Assembly: GCA_021783725.1 (NCBI GenBank)
Contig: JAJXTN010000009.1
Coordinates: 1 to 42,369, forward strand
Length of the DNA: 42,369 nt
Direction: 5' to 3'
Source: a bacterium
GTDB taxonomy: Bacteria; Patescibacteriota; Saccharimonadia; Saccharimonadales; UBA4665
The translations under genes were made by a program, and so were the position numbers. This document shows positions 32,610 to 41,324 of the stretch, piece after piece. Position 1 is the first letter of the stretch; each line of letters starts with the position of its first letter. Below the pieces are notes generated by a model that saw only the letters and a program-made list of their open reading frames with translations, was not told the origin of the DNA and did no database searches.

Positions 32610-33647
32610 TTAGGCTAATTGATCAGGTAAATAAGCTGCATCAACTTCTAGCGGGGTGTCGTGATCGAGATGTTGATACTTCTTTAGTAATGGATTTAGG
32701 ACTGCCATTATTGACGTATTGGCGACCTCATAATTTAAGCCACCACTGCCTGGGTAAAAAATTACACTTGAACCATCAGACTCATCAATAACTTCAAAGT
32801 CGGCGCTGAAAGGTAATTCTTCCGGTTCAATATCGGTATGACACCTGTTGGCGTATCTAACCGACCAGTCGTTACCTTCGTCTATGTGTGAATTAATTCT
32901 GGTCGCCGCTTCATCGCCAAGTTGCCAAATCATCGAAAAATCGAGACTTAATTGCGAGTCAACTAGAGGCGCTTCAGTCTCCAACATTTTGACCAGTAAG
33001 CCTCGATTAGGGTTACCAGGTAAACCTAATGCATGCTCAGTATTATTCTGGCCGTCAACACCTTCGATATAAGCTTTGATGGTTGAGGTGTGCTTGCCTT
33101 TTAGATTGCCAATCGAACTAATCAGAGTGCGGATTTCTTCCTCGGCTACATCTTCGTCGTCAGATAGTTTGCCGGATACTGGAAAACCATTTTCCAGTAA
33201 AATTCCTCTGGCGATGGTTTGCAGAAAGCGCTTGGCAGTTGCCGGTACTAATGTATGTACAGCACTATTGCCAACATTATCGTAAGTATTACAGCTAGCT
33301 TTCTGCTCGTTAGCTGTCATGGTGTAGTTTTGGCCATTGACCCGATAAGTTGCGGTAAACAACCAAGTGGCATCAAAATCAGCAGTCTTTGGAAAACTTT
33401 CTAAAACAGCGTCCATGGCTTCAACTTTGAAGTCAGCTGGATAATTGTGCACTTCTATAAGTTCGGCCGGTACTAAAAATCGAGGAATACGTATTTCGTT
33501 TAAGACTAATCTGTCTTCTCGAGAAGTGTGGTTATCTAAAAGTACTTGTTCAAAAGCTTTGCTGTGACCGAGTAACTCGAAATCGGCCGACTGTCTAAGT
33601 ACGGCCTCAGCAAAGGGTGTTGAGACTAGCTCATGATCGCCGGACAT
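32610..33647 (-). CDS. Hypothetical protein
   Basis: 345 residues, soluble, acidic, no recognised family. Alternating beta-like and helical parts (YRVNGQNYTMTANEQKAS, VGNSAVHTLVPATAKRFLQT, DFSMIWQLGDEAATRINSHI) and no catalytic motif that I can identify. ATG 33647 is chosen: TATAAT on the minus strand (33660-33655) lies 7 nt before it. Convergent with alaS, whose stop is 4 nt away. Confidence 0.7.
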   Translation of the reverse strand: MSGDHELVSTPFAEAVLRQSADFELLGHSKAFEQVLLDNHTSREDRLVLNEIRIPRFLVPAELIEVHNYPADFKVEAMDAVLESFPKTADFDATWLFTATYRVNGQNYTMTANEQKASCNTYDNVGNSAVHTLVPATAKRFLQTIARGILLENGFPVSGKLSDDEDVAEEEIRTLISSIGNLKGKHTSTIKAYIEGVDGQNNTEHALGLPGNPNRGLLVKMLETEAPLVDSQLSLDFSMIWQLGDEAATRINSHIDEGNDWSVRYANRCHTDIEPEELPFSADFEVIDESDGSSVIFYPGSGGLNYEVANTSIMAVLNPLLKKYQHLDHDTPLEVDAAYLPDQLA

Positions 33648-33654
33648 ATTACAA

Positions 33655-33660
33655 ATTATA
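33655..33660 (-). promoter_or_regulatory. -10 box TATAAT, leaderless
   Basis: Perfect TATAAT on the minus strand, 7 nt before ATG 33647. Divergent from the ftsA-like promoter. Confidence 0.6.
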
Positions 33661-33772
33661 ACATCAATATGAAAATAATACAATATTCGGTAAATTAATT
33701 AAGACTTAAGGAATGCTGATAACAGATATAAATCGATTAGGTCATGGTCGCTGCTGTGCTAAAATAGTGGAT

Positions 33773-35101
33773 ATGCTTGAATCTATAAAAAGCGTGGGCA
33801 CTAAAGTCACGCGCCAAGCCCTTCACGGTGCCAGTATGGCCTCAGCTAAAGTCAAAGCTCGGGCTGGCAAGAAGTCCGATCAGTATCTGGTGGCTCTCGA
33901 TATTGGTACCGAATTCGTTAAGGCGTTGATTGGCAAAGTTGGTGAAGAAGGCAATATCGAAATAATTGGTGTTGGTCGAGCCCATCAAGGCCTAACCGAT
34001 ATGCAAGCCGGAGCGATTTCAGACATTGCTTCAGTAGTAGAGAATTGCGACAAAGCACTCAGCGAAGCCGAAGCCCAAGCTAGTGTTAGTGTCCGAACGG
34101 CCATCATCGGTATTGCTGGTGAGCTAGTCAAGGGCACAACCACCACTGTGAGAGTAGTGCGCAAACAATCGACTAATCCGATTGATATTGCCGAAATGGA
34201 GAAAATCATCAGTCTCGTCCAAGGCCGAGCCGAAGCTAAGGCCAAGCAACAATTGACATGGGAATTAGGTGGCAAAGAAGTCGATGTGCGGTTGGTCAAC
34301 AGCGCTTTAGTTAGTATCGAAATCGATGGTTATCCAGTCACTAACCCGATTGGTTTTCAGGGCAAGGACGTTGTCGTGCAGCTATATACGGCTTATGCGC
34401 CGATGATTCACATTGGTGCTCTCGAGAAAACGGCTCAAGAGTTAGATTTGGACTTGTTAGCCGTAGCCGCTGAACCATTTGCTGTTGCTCGGGCCGTTAT
34501 CGGTAACAATCCAAACCAAAGTTTGAGTGCCATTCTGATGGATGTCGGTGGTGGCACGACTGATATTGCCGTCGTCAATGATGGTGGAGTGCAGGGAACT
34601 AAAATGTTTGGTATCGGTGGCCGGGCTTATACCCGAGCCGTCGAACGTGATCTGGGCGTTGAATTTGATCAGGCTGAGGAGTTGAAGCTCGGTCTCAGTA
34701 CCAACAAAGTACCATCTCAAAAACGTCCAGCTATCGAAGCCGCATTAGCCAAAACAGCTGATGTCTGGATTGGTGGCATCGAGTTGGCTCTAGGTGAATT
34801 TACCAAACTCGATCATTTGCCTCACCGGATGTTTTTGTGTGGCGGTGGGGCGTCGCTTGATTTGTTGATGGACCGTTTAGAGCAAACCGAGTGGTATCGA
34901 GCTTTACCGTTTACTCGCAAGCCGAGTGTTCATTACATTCGACCAGAGCAAGTCGCCGGTATTAAAGATACGACCGGTGATGTCAACAACCACACTTTCA
35001 TCACGGCTATGGGCTTGCTCCGCGTCGGCATGGACACTATGCAGTTCACTAGTAATACGAGTAGTATTAAAGATAAGATAGATAAAATGTTAAGTGTATG
35101 A
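33773..35101 (+). CDS. ftsA: FtsA-like cell division ATPase
   Basis: 442 residues, actin-like fold. LVALDIGTEFVKALIG (phosphate 1), an SHS2-like middle part (RTAIIGIAGELVKGTTTTV, VTNPIGFQGKDVVVQLYTA), MDVGGGTTDIAVV (phosphate 2), HRMFLCGGGASL (adenosine motif). FtsA tethers FtsZ to the membrane through a C-terminal amphipathic helix; here the end SSIKDKIDKMLSV could be one. No ftsZ is adjacent, so PilM- or MreB-like roles remain possible. ATG 33773 is taken since TAAAAT lies 7 nt before it. Confidence 0.82.
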   Translation: MLESIKSVGTKVTRQALHGASMASAKVKARAGKKSDQYLVALDIGTEFVKALIGKVGEEGNIEIIGVGRAHQGLTDMQAGAISDIASVVENCDKALSEAEAQASVSVRTAIIGIAGELVKGTTTTVRVVRKQSTNPIDIAEMEKIISLVQGRAEAKAKQQLTWELGGKEVDVRLVNSALVSIEIDGYPVTNPIGFQGKDVVVQLYTAYAPMIHIGALEKTAQELDLDLLAVAAEPFAVARAVIGNNPNQSLSAILMDVGGGTTDIAVVNDGGVQGTKMFGIGGRAYTRAVERDLGVEFDQAEELKLGLSTNKVPSQKRPAIEAALAKTADVWIGGIELALGEFTKLDHLPHRMFLCGGGASLDLLMDRLEQTEWYRALPFTRKPSVHYIRPEQVAGIKDTTGDVNNHTFITAMGLLRVGMDTMQFTSNTSSIKDKIDKMLSV

Positions 35102-35230
35102 CAGAACAATTTCACATTTCACATATCTCATTTCTCAATTATTGTTCATTTACCAATGATCAATTTGTGATGATAAATAATTTGTTAAGTGATAAATGTG
35201 AATTGATAAATATGACTGCGGAGCGGGCAT
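35102..35230. repeat. AT-rich imperfect palindrome upstream of the surface protein gene
   Basis: CAATTTCACATTT at 35106 and AAATGTGAATTG near 35196 face each other across AT-rich sequence with further short pairings. Shorter than, but similar in style to, the block at 29288-29420. Confidence 0.5.
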
Positions 35231-35233
35231 AAC

Positions 35234-36940
35234 ATGGCAGTACCCTCCAAAGACACTATCTATATTGATATCGACGACGAAATCACTGGCATTATCGACA
35301 AAATGAATGCCAGTAAGAGTAAAATCGTGTCGTTGGTTTTACCTAAAAGAGCTACTGTCCTCCAGAGCATCGTTAACATGCGTTTGCTCAAACGAGCAGC
35401 CGACGAGTCCAAAAAAAATGTCGTCCTGATTACGTCAGAAGCCAGCCTAATGCCTTTAGCCGGCGCCGCCAAAATGTATGTAGCCAAAACCTTAAATAGT
35501 AAACCAGAGATTCCTACACCTCCATCAGCCGATGATGAGGAAGAAACTGTTCAAGAAGATTCAGGGCCGACTCATGATACCGAAATCACGGCCGCCACAG
35601 CCGGGGCGATAGCCGTCGGTGCGCTAGCCGGGTTGCCACCCAAGGACGATATGGAAACAGTCGAGTTAGAAGACGACGAATTGCCTGAGGCTATCAACGC
35701 CAAGGGAGCTGATGCTGGTACTTCAGACAAGCCACCCAAGAAGGACGATAAGCTCAAAGTGCCTAACTTTGACCGATTCCGCTTATTATTAATCGGTGGC
35801 GTCTGCTTATTAATTTTATTAATCGGTGGTTTTGTTGCGGCCAATAAGATTCTCCCCAAAGCCACGATTAAAGTCGGTACCAACGCCACGAACGTCAATG
35901 TGACAGCTAATATGACCATTGGAACGACGACCGCCAAACTCGATCCGACCACCAGCGCAGTCCCCGCCAAACAAGCCTCAATTCAGAAAACTTACACCCA
36001 GTCGGCCACCGCTACCGGTCAGCTGAATAATGGGCTAAAAGCCACTGGCTCAATTACTGTATCTGTTGTCTGTACGGCGCCAGTTAGTTCTATCCCGGCA
36101 GGTATTGGCGTTAGCTCAAACAAACTGACATATATAACAACAGATACATTAAAATTCGGTCCAGGATATCCAAGTGGCGGTCACTTTGTGTGTAGTGGGG
36201 ATGTGCCTATAAAAGCTCAACAGGGAGGTACACAATACAACTTGGCAGCCAATTCAACCTTTAGCGTTGCTGGCTACCCATCAATGACTGGAAACAACAG
36301 TTCAGCACTTAGTGGGGGAACTGACAATATAACTACAGTTGTCAGTCAGTCGGATATCGATGGCGCTAAAGCTAAGATTGTTACCGATGATGCGACCATT
36401 AAACAAACGTTATCAACTCAGCTCAGTCAAGCCGGCTGGTACCCAATAACCGGCACCTATAATGCTGGAGCACCGGTCGTTACTACTAGCGCCAACGCTG
36501 GTGACGCGGCGGCGAATGTGACTGTGACAGAAGTGATTACTTATACAATGCTGGGCGTTCATCAGGCTGATTTGAAAGTCTTGGTTGATAACAATGTCAA
36601 AACTCAGATTGATACGTCTAAGCAAAATATTCTCGACGAAGGTTTCAGTACAGCAACTTATAACGTTCAGAGTACTACCGATACATCGGCTGTCGTGACT
36701 ATGCAAACGGTGGCTGTCGTTGGTCCTCAACTAAATCCTGATGCCATAAAGACCGAAGTAGCCGGCAAGAAAACCGGTGACGTTAAGTCATTACTTCAAA
36801 CAAACCCAGACGTAACCAGTGTTGATGTTAGCTATAGCCCATTTTGGGTCACTAGCGTCCCCCACGACACTAGTAAAATCATTATCATCATCGCTAAACC
36901 AACCAAAACGACGACTACCAGCAATGGCACAAACCCTTAA
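35234..36940 (+). CDS. Large membrane-anchored surface protein, baseplate-J-like pattern
   Basis: 568 residues. A folded cytoplasmic N-domain (DTIYIDIDDEITGIIDKMNA, VLPKRATVLQSIVNMRLLKR), an acidic disordered linker (about 95-175), one membrane helix (about 182-203, LLLIGGVCLLILLIGGFVAA), then an outside part: ILPKATIKVGTNATNVN, ATGQLNNGLKATGSITV, SIPAGIGVSSNKLTYITTDT, AQQGGTQYNLAANSTF. The arrangement of K-A-T-G-x-I-x-V followed by I-P-A-G is that of CPR proteins commonly labelled baseplate J-like, but the function is unknown. It lies between ftsA and mltG, hinting at division or envelope work. GGAG precedes the ATG by about 10 nt. Confidence 0.7.
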   Translation: MAVPSKDTIYIDIDDEITGIIDKMNASKSKIVSLVLPKRATVLQSIVNMRLLKRAADESKKNVVLITSEASLMPLAGAAKMYVAKTLNSKPEIPTPPSADDEEETVQEDSGPTHDTEITAATAGAIAVGALAGLPPKDDMETVELEDDELPEAINAKGADAGTSDKPPKKDDKLKVPNFDRFRLLLIGGVCLLILLIGGFVAANKILPKATIKVGTNATNVNVTANMTIGTTTAKLDPTTSAVPAKQASIQKTYTQSATATGQLNNGLKATGSITVSVVCTAPVSSIPAGIGVSSNKLTYITTDTLKFGPGYPSGGHFVCSGDVPIKAQQGGTQYNLAANSTFSVAGYPSMTGNNSSALSGGTDNITTVVSQSDIDGAKAKIVTDDATIKQTLSTQLSQAGWYPITGTYNAGAPVVTTSANAGDAAANVTVTEVITYTMLGVHQADLKVLVDNNVKTQIDTSKQNILDEGFSTATYNVQSTTDTSAVVTMQTVAVVGPQLNPDAIKTEVAGKKTGDVKSLLQTNPDVTSVDVSYSPFWVTSVPHDTSKIIIIIAKPTKTTTTSNGTNP

Positions 36941-37367
36941 TCATATAGTCGCTCTAGACGTTGGTGATAAGCGTATTGGCTTAGCTCTGGCTTCAGTTGA
37001 GTCTCGACTACCACGACCACTAACTACCTTGGCTAATGATGATGACTTCATCCATAAATTGAATGACATCATTCAAACTGAAGCTGTTGGCGCGATAGTT
37101 GTTGGCTTGCCTAGAGGTATGGAAGGTCAACACACAATCCAAACGGTTGCGACTGAAAAATTCGTAGAACAGCTGAAACGAACCATCGATTTACCGATAA
37201 TATTTCAGGATGAGGCTTTGACATCGCAAAAAGCCGAAGCTGAACTTGAAGCCCGCCATCAAGTATATTCTAGAGCCGACGTTGATGCTCTGGCGGCTAG
37301 TTATATTCTGCAAGATTTTCTTATCGATTTTCATGATTTTACTAATGTCGCGGATTTGGCGGTTTGA
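36924..37367 (+). CDS. ruvX: Holliday junction resolvase-like/rRNA maturation nuclease RuvX (YqgF)
   Basis: 147 residues with the RNase H fold of the family: IVALDVGDKRIGLALAS, AIVVGLPRGMEGQHTIQT, PIIFQDEALTSQKAE, and ADVDALAASYILQDFL with the last acidic residue. YqgF proteins process the 5' end of 16S pre-rRNA. ATG 36924 overlaps the preceding gene by 17 nt. The stop overlaps the next ATG (TGATG), so mltG translation is coupled; ruvX-mltG is a common bacterial pair. Confidence 0.92.
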   Translation: MAQTLNHIVALDVGDKRIGLALASVESRLPRPLTTLANDDDFIHKLNDIIQTEAVGAIVVGLPRGMEGQHTIQTVATEKFVEQLKRTIDLPIIFQDEALTSQKAEAELEARHQVYSRADVDALAASYILQDFLIDFHDFTNVADLAV

Positions 37368-38419
37368 TGTTGACTTATTCGGCTTATAAAGGGGTTAAAT
37401 TGCAAATGTCCAAACGATTTGCCGTCCTAATAATAGCTACTGTTGTAATCCTGAGCGTCGGAATATTTGGGCTGATGTATGTCTATAATCGTGAACTAGG
37501 TCCGGTGAGCGATAGCCAGACTCGTCAAATATTTAGTGTTGCTACCGGTAGTTCGGTGACCGATATAGCCGACAATCTGGCTAAGCAGAAGTTGATTCGA
37601 AGCGCTTGGGCTATGCAAATCTATGTTCACACTCAGGTATTGGCTGGCAAGATGCAAGCTGGAACTTATGCATTTGCCCCGAGCCAAAGCACGCCGGATA
37701 TAGTTAAAACCCTGTCTCAAGGTGCAGTAGCCACCAAGCTAGTCACTATCTTGCCCGGTCGACGGATAGATCAGGTGCGAGCTGATTTGATTAACAGTGG
37801 TTTTTCGCCGGCTAGTGTCGATAGCGCCTTGCAGCCAGATCAGTATAAAGATTTACCCATTATGACGATTAAGCCAGCCGATGCTAATCTGGAAGGTTTG
37901 TTGTGGCCAGATTCATATCAAAAGACTCTCGATAGTAAACCAGCCTTGATCATTCGTGAATCGCTGATTGAGATGGAGCAACATCTGACTCCTGACGTGA
38001 AATCGGCTTTTGCTAGAGAGGGCTTGACTCCTTATCAGGGTTTAACTTTAGCATCAATCATCGTCCAGGAAGTTAATCGTCCATCAGATCAGGTTCAAGT
38101 GGCTCAAGTGTTTTTGTCGAGACTTAAGGCTGGTATGGTGCTTGGTTCAGATGTGACAGCCTATTATGGGGCGGTGGCCGCTGGCTTGGCGCCAAGTCTG
38201 AGTTACGATTCACCATATAACACTTTGATACATACTGGATTGCCACCGACACCAATCAGTACCGTTACGGCTAACGGTTTGCAAGCGGCTACACATCCAG
38301 CACCAACCAACTGGCTGTATTTTGTGGCTGGCGACAATGGCACAACCTACTTTTCGACCAATCTCAAAGACCACCAAGCGCTAACCGCCCAGTACTGCCA
38401 CAAACTCTGCTCCCAGTAA
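37367..38419 (+). CDS. mltG: Endolytic murein transglycosylase MltG
   Basis: 350 residues with one membrane anchor (about 19-38, FAVLIIATVVILSVGIFGLMY), a LysM-like region and the YceG catalytic domain: LEGLLWPDSYQ, LTLASIIVQEVNRP with catalytic glutamate, LGSDVTAYYG and SPYNTLIHTGLPPTPIS. It cuts growing glycan strands near the membrane and ends their extension. ATG 37367 overlaps the ruvX stop; a second in-frame ATG at 37406 has AAGGGG upstream and is a good alternative. Confidence 0.93.
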   Translation: MLTYSAYKGVKLQMSKRFAVLIIATVVILSVGIFGLMYVYNRELGPVSDSQTRQIFSVATGSSVTDIADNLAKQKLIRSAWAMQIYVHTQVLAGKMQAGTYAFAPSQSTPDIVKTLSQGAVATKLVTILPGRRIDQVRADLINSGFSPASVDSALQPDQYKDLPIMTIKPADANLEGLLWPDSYQKTLDSKPALIIRESLIEMEQHLTPDVKSAFAREGLTPYQGLTLASIIVQEVNRPSDQVQVAQVFLSRLKAGMVLGSDVTAYYGAVAAGLAPSLSYDSPYNTLIHTGLPPTPISTVTANGLQAATHPAPTNWLYFVAGDNGTTYFSTNLKDHQALTAQYCHKLCSQ

Positions 38420-38600
38420 CTCCCGTCATGTCGCCTCATCATCAAGCCACTAGTCTGTCATCCCAGGCTCGACCTGGGATCCAATCAACCTTTGCGCTCA
38501 GCACTCTAACTACATCTAGATTAGATTCCAGATCAAGTCTGGAACGACAAGAGGAGTCTGGAATGACAATATGGGGTTGGGGTGACAGAGGTGGAAAAGT
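38420..38600. repeat. Dispersed palindromic repeats after mltG
   Basis: CTGTCATCCCAGGCTCGACC + TGGGATCCAATC at 38455-38486 and, facing it, GATTCCAGATCAAGTCTGGA at 38523-38543 and AGTCTGGAATGACA near 38556. Same family as 12331-12360, with other stem bases but kept pairing. No gene is present between 38420 and the promoter at 38611. Confidence 0.75.
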
Positions 38601-38610
38601 CATTCAAGGG

Positions 38611-38638
38611 TTGAAAATACTATGATTTTTGGTATAAT
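38611..38638 (+). promoter_or_regulatory. Promoter of the LysM-CHAP gene
   Basis: TTGAAA (38611-38616), 16-nt spacer, TGGTATAAT extended -10 (38630-38638). One of the best promoters in the window; predicted start near 38645. Confidence 0.75.
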
Positions 38639-38644
38639 TGATCG

Positions 38645-38764
38645 GTAATCTTCATGAGATCGATAATATCGGAAATTCATGAGTTTTACAGCTTACATTC
38701 GATACTAGAACTTGCACCCATAGAGGTGATAAATCTGTTAATCTAAACGTCACTGTAAGCTTAT
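38645..38764 (+). promoter_or_regulatory. Structured leader of the LysM-CHAP gene
   Basis: 120 nt leader. TTCATGAG occurs twice (38651 and 38676, direct). GCTTACA near 38691 pairs with TGTAAGC (38754-38760), enclosing CACC-cataga-GGTG (38715-38728). No c-di-AMP riboswitch consensus is visible. A long structured leader in front of a cell-wall hydrolase suggests post-initiation control. Confidence 0.4.
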
Positions 38765-39916
38765 TTGTTCGAAAGAACACCCGGAGTACGTATTAGTAAT
38801 ATTACGCCAATAATAACCAGTCAGCGATTAGCCGTCACGAGACCGGCGAGATCGAACACCTGGTTACGCAAATTACAGTATCGTCTGCGTCGCCAGTCGG
38901 TTCGCCGTCGGGTATTACGCAGTGCCTTAGTTATCTCTAACGCCTTGTTGTTGGTGCTAATCCTGTTTTTTGTGCTTAAAAATCCAGCTACTGCTAGTGA
39001 TGTAAAACCGGCGACCGTTTCCAACGCTGTCGGTTCAACTCAACTAATCAATCCGGTTGACCAGCTGTCATCGGCCAATATTGCTTTGACGGTAGCTAGA
39101 ATGAACAGTCTCCCAGAAACCACCGCCATCACCAACCAAGCCCAGTCCCAAGCAGCGGACATGGCAATTATCTCAAATGGTGGTAGTGTTTTGAGTAAAC
39201 CTCAAGTTGTGGCAACGGCCCTCAAATCTCGTATCGATATCCAAAATTATGTAGCTAAATCCGGCGACACTATATCTGGTTTGGCAGCCCAATTTGGAGT
39301 GACTTCAGATAGCATTCGCTGGTCGAATAATTTGACCGGCAACAATTTGGCGGCCGGCACCAAGCTGGTCATCCCCCCAGTTAACGGAATTGTTTACACC
39401 GTTAAAGCCGGTGACACTCCCGATACTTTGGCGACCAAGTTCAAGGCCAATAAAGATCAGATTATTGCCTATAATGACGCTGAAATATCCGGTATTAAGG
39501 TTGGCGAACAAATTTTAATACCTAATGGTACGGTTACGGTTGTTAATCCAGTCAGCTACGGCTCGTATTCAACATGGGGTGGCGTATTTAGCGGCAATGG
39601 CTATGATTATGGATACTGTACTTGGTGGGTTGCGAGTCGTCGAATTCAAGTCGGCAAAACTCTACCTTCTACTTTAGGCAATGCTTCAAGATGGCCGTAC
39701 TGGGCCGGTCAATACGGCATATCGGAAGGCAATACTCCCAGAACTTACGCCGCCGCCGTCACTAGTACTAGAGGTGAAGGTCATGTAGTATTCGTGGAAG
39801 CGGTTAATTCTGACGGTAGTATTGTGATTACTGAGATGAATCACTTGGGTTGGGGAGTAGAAGACAGTCGAACTATATCTGCGAATGAAGCCAGCAGTTT
39901 TATCTACATCTACTAA
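38765..39916 (+). CDS. Secreted or membrane-anchored peptidoglycan hydrolase (two LysM, CHAP)
   Basis: 383 residues. Arg-rich start, one membrane segment (about 54-73, ALVISNALLLVLILFFVL), a linker, two LysM repeats (about 160-205, YVAKSGDTISGLAAQFGVTS; about 211-257, YTVKAGDTPDTLATKFKANK), and a CHAP-type amidase/endopeptidase domain at the end, with Cys in YDYGYCTWWVASRR and His in GEGHVVFVEAVN. It binds and cuts peptidoglycan. There is no ATG start; TTG 38765 is the first possible codon after an in-frame stop (38756) but has no ribosome binding site. GGAG 38783 precedes an in-frame ATT at 38792. Confidence 0.9.
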   Translation: MFERTPGVRISNITPIITSQRLAVTRPARSNTWLRKLQYRLRRQSVRRRVLRSALVISNALLLVLILFFVLKNPATASDVKPATVSNAVGSTQLINPVDQLSSANIALTVARMNSLPETTAITNQAQSQAADMAIISNGGSVLSKPQVVATALKSRIDIQNYVAKSGDTISGLAAQFGVTSDSIRWSNNLTGNNLAAGTKLVIPPVNGIVYTVKAGDTPDTLATKFKANKDQIIAYNDAEISGIKVGEQILIPNGTVTVVNPVSYGSYSTWGGVFSGNGYDYGYCTWWVASRRIQVGKTLPSTLGNASRWPYWAGQYGISEGNTPRTYAAAVTSTRGEGHVVFVEAVNSDGSIVITEMNHLGWGVEDSRTISANEASSFIYIY

Positions 39917-39961
39917 ATCCAACTTCGACATTTTGACATTTTTAAGCTATAGTGTTAAACA

Positions 39962-41236
39962 ATGAGTTTTGTAGATAAAGTAACAGTAACGTTGATTGCC
40001 GGCGACGGTGGTAATGGTAAGCTTAGTTTTCGCCAAGAAAAGTTCATCGATAAAGGTGGACCAGATGGTGGCGATGGTGGCGATGGTGGCGATATCATTC
40101 TATTGGCCAGTCGTAATCAGAATACCTTGGCAGCTTTTCGTTACCAAAAAGAAATTAAAGCTGATAACGGTAATCCTGGCGACAAAACTCGCAAACATGG
40201 ACGTAGTGCTAAAGATATGTTGGTGGCCGTGCCAGTTGGTACGATTGCCACTAATAGCGATGGTGTAGTTGTCGCCGATCTGGTTACTGATGGCCAGCAG
40301 GTGATAGTGGCGCATGGTGGTAAAGGCGGTTTCGGTAATGCCCACTTCGTTAGTTCTAGGCGTCAAACTCCTAAATTCGCCGAAAAGGGTGAACCAGGCG
40401 ACAAATTAGAGGTTGTGCTTGAGCTCAAACTTATAGCCGATGTTGGACTGGTTGGTTTACCAAATGCTGGTAAATCTACCTTGCTAGCAACAATCAGTAA
40501 TGCTCGACCAGAAATCGCCGACTACCCATTCACTACCCTGAAACCCAATCTTGGCGTAGTTGATATCGACAACGACAGTAGTTTGTTGATGGCTGATATC
40601 CCCGGGCTGATCGAAGGCGCCGCTGAGGGCAAAGGTCTGGGTCATGATTTCTTGCGTCACGTTGAACGCACAGCAGTTATCCTGCACCTAGTTGATGCCT
40701 ATCAAGAAGATGTCGCCTCGGCTTATCAAGCGGTCAGAAACGAATTAAAAGCCTACGACGCCAAACTGGCTAAGCGTCCAGAGATAGTCGCTTTGACGAA
40801 AACCGAAGGTTTGGATAGTGAAATAGTCGATGATTTACTAAATCAATTACGCAAATTGGTACCAGCTAAAACACAGCTAGTTTCTATCTCGTCGCAGTCT
40901 GGCCAAGGGCTTCAACAGCTAAAATATGACCTAAAAGCGATAGTCACTAAAGAGCGCAATAAACCATCAGCTAAACCCAAAGCTCCGACTATTCCAGTTC
41001 TCAAAATTACCGATACATCCGATGAATGGCAGGTAGTTTCGACTGACGGCCATTATGTGGTGACTGGTCAGCGGATTGAACGGTTCGCCAAGCGTACCGA
41101 TTTCGATAATCCCGAGTCGGTTCAACGTTTGCGCGACATTATGCGCAAAACTGGTATTACTCACGAACTGATTCGCCAAGGCATCAAGGCCGGTCAAGCG
41201 GTCGATTTTGCGACTTTCGGCCAACTCAAGTATTAG
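39962..41236 (+). CDS. obgE: Obg family GTPase
   Basis: 424 residues with all three domains: glycine-rich Obg fold (SFVDKVTVTLIAGDGGNGK ... KGGPDGGDGGDGGD), G domain (GLPNAGKSTLL, DYPFTTLKPNLGVV, ADIPGLIEGAAEGKGLG, ALTKTEGLD) and a C-terminal OCT domain (about 350-420). It acts in 50S assembly, stringent response and cell-cycle control. TATAGT (39948-39953) lies 8 nt before the ATG with TCGACA 17 nt upstream of it, again a leaderless unit. Confidence 0.96.
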   Translation: MSFVDKVTVTLIAGDGGNGKLSFRQEKFIDKGGPDGGDGGDGGDIILLASRNQNTLAAFRYQKEIKADNGNPGDKTRKHGRSAKDMLVAVPVGTIATNSDGVVVADLVTDGQQVIVAHGGKGGFGNAHFVSSRRQTPKFAEKGEPGDKLEVVLELKLIADVGLVGLPNAGKSTLLATISNARPEIADYPFTTLKPNLGVVDIDNDSSLLMADIPGLIEGAAEGKGLGHDFLRHVERTAVILHLVDAYQEDVASAYQAVRNELKAYDAKLAKRPEIVALTKTEGLDSEIVDDLLNQLRKLVPAKTQLVSISSQSGQGLQQLKYDLKAIVTKERNKPSAKPKAPTIPVLKITDTSDEWQVVSTDGHYVVTGQRIERFAKRTDFDNPESVQRLRDIMRKTGITHELIRQGIKAGQAVDFATFGQLKY

Positions 41237-41324
41237 ATTGAAGTAGTCGTTTATAACTGGGCTATTTGTGAATTATTGGTTAAATAACTAGGTTTAGCGA
41301 CCGAAAAGACATATTCTGGATGAT

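Noticed and set aside
38645-38764. A c-di-AMP (ydaO) riboswitch before the hydrolase gene
   Set aside because: The position would fit, but the conserved core motifs of that class are not visible.
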